The translations under genes and the position numbers were made by a program. From NCBI GenBank assembly GCA_001799675.1, contig MGTX01000026.1:1-59877 (forward strand): a stretch of DNA of 59,877 bases, given 5' to 3'. This stretch comes from Elusimicrobia bacterium GWA2_66_18. Lineage in GTDB: Bacteria > Elusimicrobiota > Elusimicrobia > UBA1565 > UBA9628. Shown in pieces: positions 52,162 to 59,147 of this stretch. A model generated the notes under the pieces. The model was given only the letters and a program-made list of their open reading frames with translations, ran no database searches and was not told where the DNA came from. The stretch's first letter is position 1. Each line of letters begins with the position of its first letter.

Positions 52162-53756
52162 ATATGAACTATCTCGAACCTCAAGGCCGCGGCGCGGTGC
52201 GCGACTGGATCTTCTCCACCGACCACAAGCGCATCGGTCTTCTTTATCTCGCCGTCATGACGGCCATGTTCTGGGTCGCCGTGCTCCTCGGCGTGCTGAT
52301 GCGCATCGAGCAGTTGACGATGGGCCCCACCATCATGACCCCCGCGACCTACAACGCGATGTTTACGGTCCACGGCGTCGTCATGATCTTCATGTTCGTC
52401 GTCCCCGGCCTGCCCGCGGTGTTCGGCAACTTCCTACTGCCGATCATGATCGGCGCCAAGGATGTGTCTTTCCCGCGAATCAACCTCCTGTCGTGGTATT
52501 TCTTCATCATCGGCGGCGCCTTGGCCGTGGCGTCGCTGTTCCTGGGCGCAGGGGCTCCGGACACGGGTTGGACCTTCTACGTCCCCTTCAGCCTGAGGAC
52601 CGGCACGAACGTCTCCCTGGCGGTCTTCGCCGCGTTCCTGCTCGGCTTCTCCTCCATACTCACCGGCATCAACTTCATCACCACGGTCCATCGGATGCGC
52701 GCGCCCGGCATGAGCTGGCACCGTATGCCGCTCTTCGTCTGGGCCCTCTATTCGACCGCCTGGATCCAGGTCATCGCCACTCCCGTCATCGGTATCACCC
52801 TCCTGCTCGTCATCCTCGAGCGCAGCTTCGGCATCGGCGTCTTCGACCCGGCCAAGGGCGGCGACCCCGTCCTTTACCAGCACTTGTTTTGGATATACTC
52901 CCATCCTGCGGTCTACGTCATGATCGTCCCGGCCATGGGGGCGATCTCCGAGATCATCCCGACCTTCGCGCGCCGGACGATCTTCGGCTACAAGGCCATC
53001 GCCTATTCCTCCATCGCCATCGCGGCGCTGGGCTCCCTGGTCTGGGCCCATCACATGTTCACGAGCGGGATGGGAGAGCTCGCGAATACGGTCTTCTCGC
53101 TGCTGACTTTCCTGGTGGCCGTGCCCAGCGCGATCAAGGTCTTCAACTGGACGGCGACCCTCTACAAGGGTTCGACCAAACTGGAACCGCCGATGCTCTA
53201 TGCTCTGACCTTCATCCTCCTCTTCTCGATCGGCGGCTTGACCGGCGTCATGCAGGGAGCGCTCGCGCTGAACGTGCACCTGCACGACACCTATTTTATC
53301 GTCGGGCATTTCCACTACGTGATGTTCGGAGGGACCGGCTTTGCCTTTTTCGCGGCGCTCCTGTATTGGTTCCCGAAAATGTTCGGCCGGACCTACGACC
53401 GGCGCTGGGCCTTCGCGGCCTGGCCCCCGCTCTTCATCGGGTTCAACATCCTCTACGGCAGCATGCTTCTCCTGGGTCTCCAGGGGATGCCTCGCCGCTA
53501 CTTCGACCATCTTCCGCAGTACCATGTCCTTCATGTGGCGGCCACGGCGGGCTCCTGGATTATGGTCACGGGTCTGGCGATGTTATTCACCACGCTGTTG
53601 CGGGGGCTTCTTAAGGGAAGCAAAGCCCCCGCCGACCCCTGGGGAGGCCTGACCCTGGAATGGACCGTCTCTTCCCCGCCGCCTCTCGAGAACTTCGAGG
53701 CCATCCCGACCGTGGACCGGGCGCCCTATGCCTACAACCCCGGGAGGACTTCGTGA
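52158..53756 (+). CDS. ctaD: Cytochrome c oxidase subunit I, A2-type caa3
   Basis: Heme-copper oxidase catalytic subunit, 532 residues, 12 helices. Ligands: His72 (low-spin heme), His249/His298/His299 (CuB), His384 (heme a3) and His386. Tyr253 is the cross-linked Tyr. Helix VI reads YSHPAVY, the YS variant without the channel glutamate, which defines the A2 subgroup. D-channel entry residues are present (FGNFLLP, AKDVSFPRINLL). It reduces O2 to water and pumps protons. Confidence 0.96.
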   Translation: MNMNYLEPQGRGAVRDWIFSTDHKRIGLLYLAVMTAMFWVAVLLGVLMRIEQLTMGPTIMTPATYNAMFTVHGVVMIFMFVVPGLPAVFGNFLLPIMIGAKDVSFPRINLLSWYFFIIGGALAVASLFLGAGAPDTGWTFYVPFSLRTGTNVSLAVFAAFLLGFSSILTGINFITTVHRMRAPGMSWHRMPLFVWALYSTAWIQVIATPVIGITLLLVILERSFGIGVFDPAKGGDPVLYQHLFWIYSHPAVYVMIVPAMGAISEIIPTFARRTIFGYKAIAYSSIAIAALGSLVWAHHMFTSGMGELANTVFSLLTFLVAVPSAIKVFNWTATLYKGSTKLEPPMLYALTFILLFSIGGLTGVMQGALALNVHLHDTYFIVGHFHYVMFGGTGFAFFAALLYWFPKMFGRTYDRRWAFAAWPPLFIGFNILYGSMLLLGLQGMPRRYFDHLPQYHVLHVAATAGSWIMVTGLAMLFTTLLRGLLKGSKAPADPWGGLTLEWTVSSPPPLENFEAIPTVDRAPYAYNPGRTS

Positions 53757-54352
53757 GCGTCCCCCACCGCGACGACTTCGGCGCCCGCATCGGGATGTGG
53801 CTCTTCCTCTTTACGGAGATGATGCTCTTCGGAGGGCTCTTCCTGCTTTATTCGGCCTACCGCTCCATGCATCCACTCGAGTTCCACGCGGCCTCGGAGG
53901 AACTCAACGTGGTCCTAGGGGTCTTCAACACCCTCGTGCTCCTGACTAGTTCGTGGACGCTGGCCCTTTCCTTGACCGCCGTCGAGAAAGGAGAGACCCG
54001 GCTTGCCAAGGGTCTGCTCGCCGCGACGATCCTGCTCGGGGTCGTCTTCCTCGTGGACAAGGGCTTCGAATGGTCCGCCGAGTTCCGGCATGGGATATAC
54101 CCGAACGGACCCGAACTTCTCAAGCGCGCTCCGGGAGAGGTGCTGTTTTTCGGCCTCTACTTCACGATGACGGGGCTCCATGGCCTGCACGTCCTGGCCG
54201 GCATGACTCTGCTGTCCGTCGCACTCCTCAAGCTCGCCCAGGGCGAGGTCAAGCTCGGGAACTCGGTCTTTTTGGAGAATATCGGGCTCTACTGGCATCT
54301 CGTGGACGTCATCTGGATATTCCTCCTGCCTCTCTTCTATCTCGCGGCATGA
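53753..54352 (+). CDS. ctaE: Cytochrome c oxidase subunit III
   Basis: A 199-residue membrane subunit with five to seven helices: RIGMWLFLFTEMMLFGGLFL, LLTSSWTLALS and the C-terminal YWHLVDVIWIFLLPLFYL, the family signature. The GTG start overlaps the subunit I stop and follows GGAGG by 5 nt. A shorter length than mitochondrial COX3 is usual in bacterial caa3 operons. Confidence 0.93.
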   Translation: MSVPHRDDFGARIGMWLFLFTEMMLFGGLFLLYSAYRSMHPLEFHAASEELNVVLGVFNTLVLLTSSWTLALSLTAVEKGETRLAKGLLAATILLGVVFLVDKGFEWSAEFRHGIYPNGPELLKRAPGEVLFFGLYFTMTGLHGLHVLAGMTLLSVALLKLAQGEVKLGNSVFLENIGLYWHLVDVIWIFLLPLFYLAA

Positions 54353-54642
54353 CCATGGACACCTCCCACCCCCCCGCCGAGCCGGCGTCGTACCAGACCA
54401 TCACGACGGTCTGGGCGGCGCTGCTCGTCCTGACCGGGCTCCTGGTCGCCGCCAGCGGCGTCTCCCCTTTCTGGGCCGTGGCCGCCATGTTGACGCTGAC
54501 TCCGCTCAAGGCGGGGCTAGTGCTCTACTATTTCATGCATCTCAAGTACGAGGGGCCGCTGATCAAAGGGATGGTCGCCATCGCCCTGACCACGCTCGTC
54601 ATCTTCATCGGGATGATGTTCCTGGACCTCGCCTTCCGGTAA
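54349..54642 (+). CDS. ctaF: Cytochrome c oxidase subunit IV (bacterial type)
   Basis: A 97-residue protein with three hydrophobic helices and the family motif LKAGLVLYYFMHLKYEGP. Its ATG overlaps the subunit III stop; a second ATG two codons on is possible. It stabilises the oxidase assembly. Confidence 0.88.
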   Translation: MTMDTSHPPAEPASYQTITTVWAALLVLTGLLVAASGVSPFWAVAAMLTLTPLKAGLVLYYFMHLKYEGPLIKGMVAIALTTLVIFIGMMFLDLAFR

Positions 54643-54648
54643 ACCGCC

Positions 54649-55605
54649 ATGTTCCCCGACCAAGCTTCCGCCTTCAGCTCCAAAGTCGATTCGATCTTCC
54701 TGGCGTCCTTCATCGCCAGCGCGGTCATCCTGCTGGGCATCACCGCCGTGATCGTCTACTTCGTCGCCCGCTACAGCCGCGCGAACAACCCCGAGCCCGA
54801 GGACATCCAGGGCAACCTCGTCTTAGAGGTCGTCTGGACCCTGATCCCGACCGTCTTGTTCCTGGTCATGTTCTACTTCGGCTGGACCCGCTTCCAGGAG
54901 ATGCGTACGCCTCCGGACGACTCGATGGTCGTCAAGGTGGTCGGCCGCCAGTGGGCCTGGAGCTTCCAGTACCCCGACGGGCGCTGGTCCGACGAGTTGT
55001 ACGTGGCGCTCAACCGCCCCGTCAAGCTCGAACTCCAATCCAAGGACGTCCTCCACGGCTTCGCCATCGCGGCCTTCCGGGTCAAATCGGACGTGATTCC
55101 AGGCCGGAGCACCTATGTCTGGTTCTCCCCGAGCCTCCTGGGAACCTTTGACATCCAGTGCACCGTCATCTGCGGCGTCAGCCACAGCTACATGCTCTCC
55201 AAGGTGAACGTGCTCCGGGAGGACGACTTCCGGGTCTGGTACTTCCGCGATGGTAACGCCCCGAAGTCCTCCTCGCGCAAGAAGATGAGCGCCGCCGGAT
55301 CGCGCGCCTTCGGCCTCCTCAGCGACCGCCAGTGCCTGGTCTGCCACACTCTGGACGGAACGCCCAGGGTGGGACCGTCTTTCCTGGGGCTCTTCGGCTC
55401 CGAGCAGACGGTGGTCTCCAAAGGCAAGAAGACGAAGATGCTGGCCGACGAAGCCTATCTGCGGCGGTCCATCCAGGATCCGAAAGCCGAGATCGTCGAC
55501 GGCTTTCCTCCGAGCATGCCGCTCATCCCTCTCACGGAGTCCGAACTGGACTCCGTGGTGGCCTACCTGAAGTCCCTCGCCCAGCCCCGCGCGAGGCAGC
55601 GATGA
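54649..55605 (+). CDS. ctaC: Cytochrome c oxidase subunit II with fused cytochrome c (caa3)
   Basis: A 318-residue protein with two N-terminal membrane helices and a cupredoxin domain with CuA ligands His136, Cys171, Cys175, His179 and Met182 (CTVICGVSHSYM), plus the aromatic QWAWSFQYP patch. A C-terminal cytochrome c domain has Cys229-x-x-Cys232-His233 and Met290 (FPPSMP). The fused heme defines a caa3 oxidase. No cleavable signal peptide is obvious. Confidence 0.95.
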   Translation: MFPDQASAFSSKVDSIFLASFIASAVILLGITAVIVYFVARYSRANNPEPEDIQGNLVLEVVWTLIPTVLFLVMFYFGWTRFQEMRTPPDDSMVVKVVGRQWAWSFQYPDGRWSDELYVALNRPVKLELQSKDVLHGFAIAAFRVKSDVIPGRSTYVWFSPSLLGTFDIQCTVICGVSHSYMLSKVNVLREDDFRVWYFRDGNAPKSSSRKKMSAAGSRAFGLLSDRQCLVCHTLDGTPRVGPSFLGLFGSEQTVVSKGKKTKMLADEAYLRRSIQDPKAEIVDGFPPSMPLIPLTESELDSVVAYLKSLAQPRARQR

Positions 55606-56456
55606 GGGCCCGGTTGGGCGCGGTCGTCGAACTCATCAAGCCACGCATCGTGACGCTCTCGACTTTATCGAGCCTGGCGGGGATCCTCGCGGCGGGCAAG
55701 TCCGCCCCCTGGCTCGCGCTGACGGCGGGCGTGTGGCTGACGGCCGCGGGAGCCTGCGCTTTGAACCAGTTCCAGGAGTGCGACTCGGACCGCCTGATGC
55801 GCCGAACCAGCGGCCGTCCCATCCCGTCGGGCCGCCTCTCCGCCGCGGCCGCGCTCGCCGTTTCCTTGGCCCTGAGCGCCGCAGGGCTGGCCGTCCTTTT
55901 CGCAGGCTGCGGCGCCGCCTCCTGTTTGCTGGCGGCTTGCGGCGCCTTCTGGTATAACGGCGTCTACACCCCGCTCAAGACCCGGAGCGCTTTCTCCGCG
56001 GTCATCGGCGCGGTGACCGGGGCGATCTCTCCCGCCATCGGCTGGGCCGCGACCGGCCGGCCTCTGTGCGACGGGGCTTTGCTCGCCCTATGCTTCTTCT
56101 TCCTAATCTGGCAGGTCCCGCACTCCTGGCTGCTGAGCATGCGCCTCTCGTCGGAGTACGAGGGCGCGGGATTTTCCACCCCGGTCACCGTGTTCGGCCC
56201 GACCCGCTCGGGACGCGTACTTTTCTGCTGGATGGCGGTGACGGCCCTGGCCTGCCTGCTGCTGCCTCTCTATGGCGTCGTGAAGGCCCCTCTCGCCGTG
56301 GCGCTGCTCACGGCCGGCGCCGCGTGGACTACCCTTGTCTCCGTCCGCCTTTTGGCGGCGGGCACAGATAACGCCTCCATGCGCCGGGCCTTCGGCGTGG
56401 TCAACAGTCTCGCCCTCATCGTCATGGCAGCCGCCTTCCTGGACCGCGTCCTCTGA
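55602..56456 (+). CDS. ctaB: Protoheme IX farnesyltransferase (heme O synthase)
   Basis: A UbiA-family membrane prenyltransferase making heme O for the oxidase. The first Asp-rich motif lies in LNQFQECDSDRLMRRTSGRP, followed by RPIPSGRLS. About eight helices are present (284 residues). It overlaps the subunit II stop by 4 bp and ends the operon. Heme A synthase (ctaA) is not nearby. Confidence 0.92.
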   Translation: MRARLGAVVELIKPRIVTLSTLSSLAGILAAGKSAPWLALTAGVWLTAAGACALNQFQECDSDRLMRRTSGRPIPSGRLSAAAALAVSLALSAAGLAVLFAGCGAASCLLAACGAFWYNGVYTPLKTRSAFSAVIGAVTGAISPAIGWAATGRPLCDGALLALCFFFLIWQVPHSWLLSMRLSSEYEGAGFSTPVTVFGPTRSGRVLFCWMAVTALACLLLPLYGVVKAPLAVALLTAGAAWTTLVSVRLLAAGTDNASMRRAFGVVNSLALIVMAAAFLDRVL

Positions 56457-56549
56457 CCGCCGTCGACGCCGGCCGGCGCCCATAATAAATTCGTAACGCG
56501 CTCCGGCTATTCTCCTGATGTCGCCCCCGCGACAAGGAGTCAAGCCGCG

Positions 56550-56741
56550 ATGAATATCATGATCTCAGCCGTCGGGATGGGGAACGGGTTTGCCGTGGCG
56601 GGAGACTCCGGAGAATGGTTCCTATTCATGGTCGCATTCTCAGGACTCGGCCTCCTGCTGCTGAGCATTGCCGGGTGCATGCTGCGCGGCTGCGAGTCTC
56701 GCCAGCAAAGCGCCGTCCGCTACACCCGGATCCGACGTTGA
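56550..56741 (+). CDS. Small single-helix membrane protein, hypothetical
   Basis: A 63-residue reading frame with one hydrophobic helix (FMVAFSGLGLLLLSIAGCML) and a basic C-terminal tail. An AAGGAG ribosome-binding site lies about 11 nt before the ATG. The 93 bp before it contain a CGCCGGCCGGCG palindrome (56467-56478) but no clear promoter. Coding status is uncertain. Confidence 0.4.
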   Translation: MNIMISAVGMGNGFAVAGDSGEWFLFMVAFSGLGLLLLSIAGCMLRGCESRQQSAVRYTRIRR

Positions 56742-56751
56742 ATAAATCGAT

Positions 56752-57294
56752 CTATTTGATCCGCGGCCACAAAGTCATGCTCGATGTTGATCTCATTGAC
56801 CGTTGAATGTGTTTTTCAGCCGCTTGTTCAATCTGCGTAACCATCTTTTTAAAAACGCTTTTTTGCCTGTTGGTAGGCTGGACTTGGGAGTGAAGGTGAA
56901 TACAACCGCCAGGAGCGCCGTTGGCCCATCTTTTCCCAGCCATTTCAACCTCCAGGCCGGTATCCATCTCATATATATCTTCACTGTTTGTTGGGTCCTC
57001 TAAAGGGAGTTCCCAAATTGGTGCTAAGGCCTGTGCCAAAGAACCGAACTCCTCCTTGCTCATAGAGCCGTTCTTGGTTTTTCCGTCTCTCGTAATACTA
57101 AGGGCAACACCGTTGGCATTCGATATGATGTCGACTTTTTTTCTCACACGGGGTGCTACTTTCCCGCCGACAATTCCAACCCGAAGTGAAATCCGATCAC
57201 CTTCTTGAAGCTCCCGCGGTGCTGCGGCAAAGACTGGAGAAATTTCATGGCAGCCAATATGGAACATTAAAACTATCGTCGATAAAGTTCTCAT
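56752..57294 (-). CDS. Secreted protein of unknown function, AT-richer than neighbours
   Basis: A 180-residue protein with a signal peptide (MRTLSTIVLMFHIGCHEISP, ending VFAAA). The mature part is mixed alpha/beta with GVALSITRDGKTKNGSMSKE and LPLEDPTNSEDIYEMD segments. No family is recognised. The region is visibly richer in A/T than the flanking genes, suggesting recent transfer. ATG 57294 gives the clean signal peptide; the longer in-frame stretch is unlikely. Confidence 0.65.
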   Translation of the reverse strand: MRTLSTIVLMFHIGCHEISPVFAAAPRELQEGDRISLRVGIVGGKVAPRVRKKVDIISNANGVALSITRDGKTKNGSMSKEEFGSLAQALAPIWELPLEDPTNSEDIYEMDTGLEVEMAGKRWANGAPGGCIHLHSQVQPTNRQKSVFKKMVTQIEQAAEKHIQRSMRSTSSMTLWPRIK

Positions 57295-57417
57295 GTTTAT
57301 GAGACTCCACCCCGCCGTTTTAGTTCCACCATGGAAGGAATCAACTCTCCTCCGGTCCGAGCGCAGGATGACGCCGGCGCACACGGGAATCACACGATGA
57401 TTCTATCCGAAATTCAC

Positions 57418-57423
57418 TACACT
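57418..57423 (+). promoter_or_regulatory. -10 element of a putative leaderless promoter
   Basis: TACACT lies 6 nt before the GTG at 57430, the same arrangement as at 40156. No Shine-Dalgarno sequence and no good -35 hexamer are present. Confidence 0.4.
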
Positions 57424-57429
57424 GGTGCG

Positions 57430-58074
57430 GTGAATACAAACACAGCTCGCTCGATTTCAGCCGTGATCATCGGCAACCTTTGCCTATTCCTGGCAGTTGT
57501 CCCCTTGCCCGCCTTCGAGGCCGCGCATCATCATTGGATTTTCCCGATGCTTGCGGTCCTGTTCGCCGCGCAGTGGGGTTTCACCTTCATCCCGTCTTCG
57601 ATCGACCGTTTCGCCCTGCGCGCGAGCGTCGTTTCGATGCTCGTATTCCTGCTCATCATGGGCATCGCGCGTCACGCCGCCATTCTCGCCTGCTTCGACC
57701 GCTGTTCCTTCAAGCTGGCCGCCGCGACTGCGTTGGCGGGCTGTATTTTTCTCGGCCAGGCGTGGACGCGCGACGAGGGCTTTTGGAATCCGCTGCGCGC
57801 GAGTCTCGCGGCGTCCGCGGCGTGGCTATGGGCCCTGTCCTTGGTCCTGCGAGGGCTTAAATGCTCTCAGACACCGCCTTCTACCGAAACGCGAACTACC
57901 ATCAGGCATCGGACCTGCCCGAGACGCTCGACTACGAGCGGATGGCCAAGGTCGCGACCGCCCTCGCAGCGGCGATCAGGACAAGCTAGGGCAATTGAGG
58001 GACGAAGTCGCCCGCAGACCATAGAATCCGCTGGATCGTCGCGGCGAGCTTCGCGTAGCGGATCGGCTTCTTGA
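57430..58074 (+). CDS. Small integral membrane protein, probably with a degraded 3' end
   Basis: A reading frame from GTG 57430 with about four hydrophobic segments (SAVIIGNLCLFLAVVPLPAF, FPMLAVLFAAQWGFTFIP, VSMLVFLLIMGIARHAAIL). After about residue 145 it becomes Arg/Ser/Thr/Pro-rich. That tail is read out of frame through a peptidase remnant (57861-57989) and over the end of the opposite-strand response regulator gene. I infer that the original gene was fused to foreign sequence by a deletion near 57855. Function unknown. Confidence 0.5.
   Translation: MNTNTARSISAVIIGNLCLFLAVVPLPAFEAAHHHWIFPMLAVLFAAQWGFTFIPSSIDRFALRASVVSMLVFLLIMGIARHAAILACFDRCSFKLAAATALAGCIFLGQAWTRDEGFWNPLRASLAASAAWLWALSLVLRGLKCSQTPPSTETRTTIRHRTCPRRSTTSGWPRSRPPSQRRSGQARAIEGRSRPQTIESAGSSRRASRSGSAS
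57861..57989 (+). pseudogene. Remnant of an M28-family aminopeptidase C-terminus
   Basis: In the +1 frame relative to the membrane gene, 42 codons encode FYRNANYHQASDLPETLDY followed by ERMAKVATALAAAI and a stop. This strongly resembles the C-terminal end of M28 peptidases (pattern YHxxxDxPETLDYxRMAxV). The rest of the peptidase is missing upstream, so this is a relic left after a deletion or recombination. Confidence 0.6.
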
Positions 58075-58414
58075 TAAAGCCGACGACATTTGAATCCTGG
58101 CGCAGAACGCCCTCGTTGGCGGGCTCCCAATAGGCGCTCACGATAATGATCGGAATTCGTATGCCGCGCTCCGCGAGCTTGCCGCAGAACTGATGCCCGT
58201 TCATCCGAGGCATCATCAAATCCAACGTGATGAAATCAGGCTTAAACTGCGCCATGATCGCAAGGGCATCGACTCCGTCAGGGGCGCTGGCGGTGTCATA
58301 GCCCGCCGAGGCCAACGTTTGGCTGCACAGCATCAGGAGAGACTCGTCGTCATCGACGATGAGGACGCGCTGCTTGGCACGGGCTTCCATGTCGTCCGCC
58401 AGAGATCCCATCAT
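57986..58414 (-). CDS. Single-domain response regulator
   Basis: A 142-residue receiver domain without an output domain. Acidic residues Asp21-23 (IVDDDES), phospho-acceptor Asp65 (TLDLMMPRMNG), Ser93 (VSAYW) and the Lys of FIKKPI are present. It probably works in a phosphorelay or by protein contact. No kinase is adjacent; two kinases occur earlier in the window. Either of two adjacent ATGs (58414 or 58411) could be used. Confidence 0.92.
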   Translation of the reverse strand: MMGSLADDMEARAKQRVLIVDDDESLLMLCSQTLASAGYDTASAPDGVDALAIMAQFKPDFITLDLMMPRMNGHQFCGKLAERGIRIPIIIVSAYWEPANEGVLRQDSNVVGFIKKPIRYAKLAATIQRILWSAGDFVPQLP

Positions 58415-58457
58415 GCTCCAAGTGTGGCCTGCTCATGTAATCCATTCAAGGGGGATG

Positions 58458-58497
58458 AAGTCAGGTTAAGTCAGTATAGGTCAGGCTAAGTCATGGC
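58458..58497. repeat. Four tandem 10-bp repeats (AAGTCAGGTT type)
   Basis: Units begin at 58458, 58468, 58478 and 58488: AAGTCAGGTT, AAGTCAGTAT, AGGTCAGGCT, AAGTCATGGC. The exact 10-bp period puts the AAGTCA cores on the same face of the helix. The array lies in the gap between the TPR gene end and the response regulator start (both on the minus strand), so it could be an operator for the latter. Confidence 0.75.
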
Positions 58498-58515
58498 GCC
58501 GGGCCTTCAGCGCGG

Positions 58516-59130
58516 TCAGAGGTCGGTCTGGGCTCGGGGATTTCCGGGGCTCAAGAGGAGCACCCGTTGGAAGATCTGGGAGGCCTCCTTCTTCCTCCCG
58601 TCGAGTGTGAGCGACCACCCCAGCCCAAGGAGCATCTCGACGTCCGCCGGGTAGCGCTCGACGAGGCGCATGTAGAGCGAGGCCGATTTTTTGTAGTCCT
58701 TGCGGGAGTAGCGCATCCAAGCCATCCTCGATAGGGCCGTGTAGTTGCCCGGGTCGAGCCGCAGGATCGATTGTCCGGCTCCTATAGCCTCGTCGAAGCG
58801 TCCCGCGGCCTGAAGGGGCAGCATCAGGCCCAGCAGAGGCTCCACGGCTTGCGGCGCGAGTTTGGATGCCTTGCGGTAGTGCGAGACGCTGTCGTTCCAG
58901 GTCTCGCCGCGGTAATTCAACCACCCCAGCCGCAGGTGGACGAAGTAGTCGGCGGCTTCCAGTTCCTCCAGTGAATGGATGGCCGCTCTCAGGTCGCCTT
59001 CGGCCTCCTGCTTGTAGGATGCCGCGAACTGCGCGGCTCGGCCTGCGGGCATATCTCCTGCGGCCGAGGCGTGCGGCCCCGGGATCGGCGTCAGACACAA
59101 CGACAGCAACAGCGCGAGTTTATTTTTCAT
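58516..59130 (-). CDS. Secreted TPR protein
   Basis: A 204-residue protein with a signal peptide (MKNKLALLLSLCLTPIPGPH, ending ASA) and about four TPR units, such as AIHSLEELEAADYFVHLRLG, then DEAIGAGQSILRLDPGNYTA and ASQIFQRVLLLSPGNP. A GGAGG ribosome-binding site is 5-6 nt before ATG 59130. It lies 17 bp downstream of a beta-barrel gene and probably forms a pair with it in the envelope. Confidence 0.85.
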   Translation of the reverse strand: MKNKLALLLSLCLTPIPGPHASAAGDMPAGRAAQFAASYKQEAEGDLRAAIHSLEELEAADYFVHLRLGWLNYRGETWNDSVSHYRKASKLAPQAVEPLLGLMLPLQAAGRFDEAIGAGQSILRLDPGNYTALSRMAWMRYSRKDYKKSASLYMRLVERYPADVEMLLGLGWSLTLDGRKKEASQIFQRVLLLSPGNPRAQTDL

Positions 59131-59147
59131 GCACGCCTCCATTGGTT

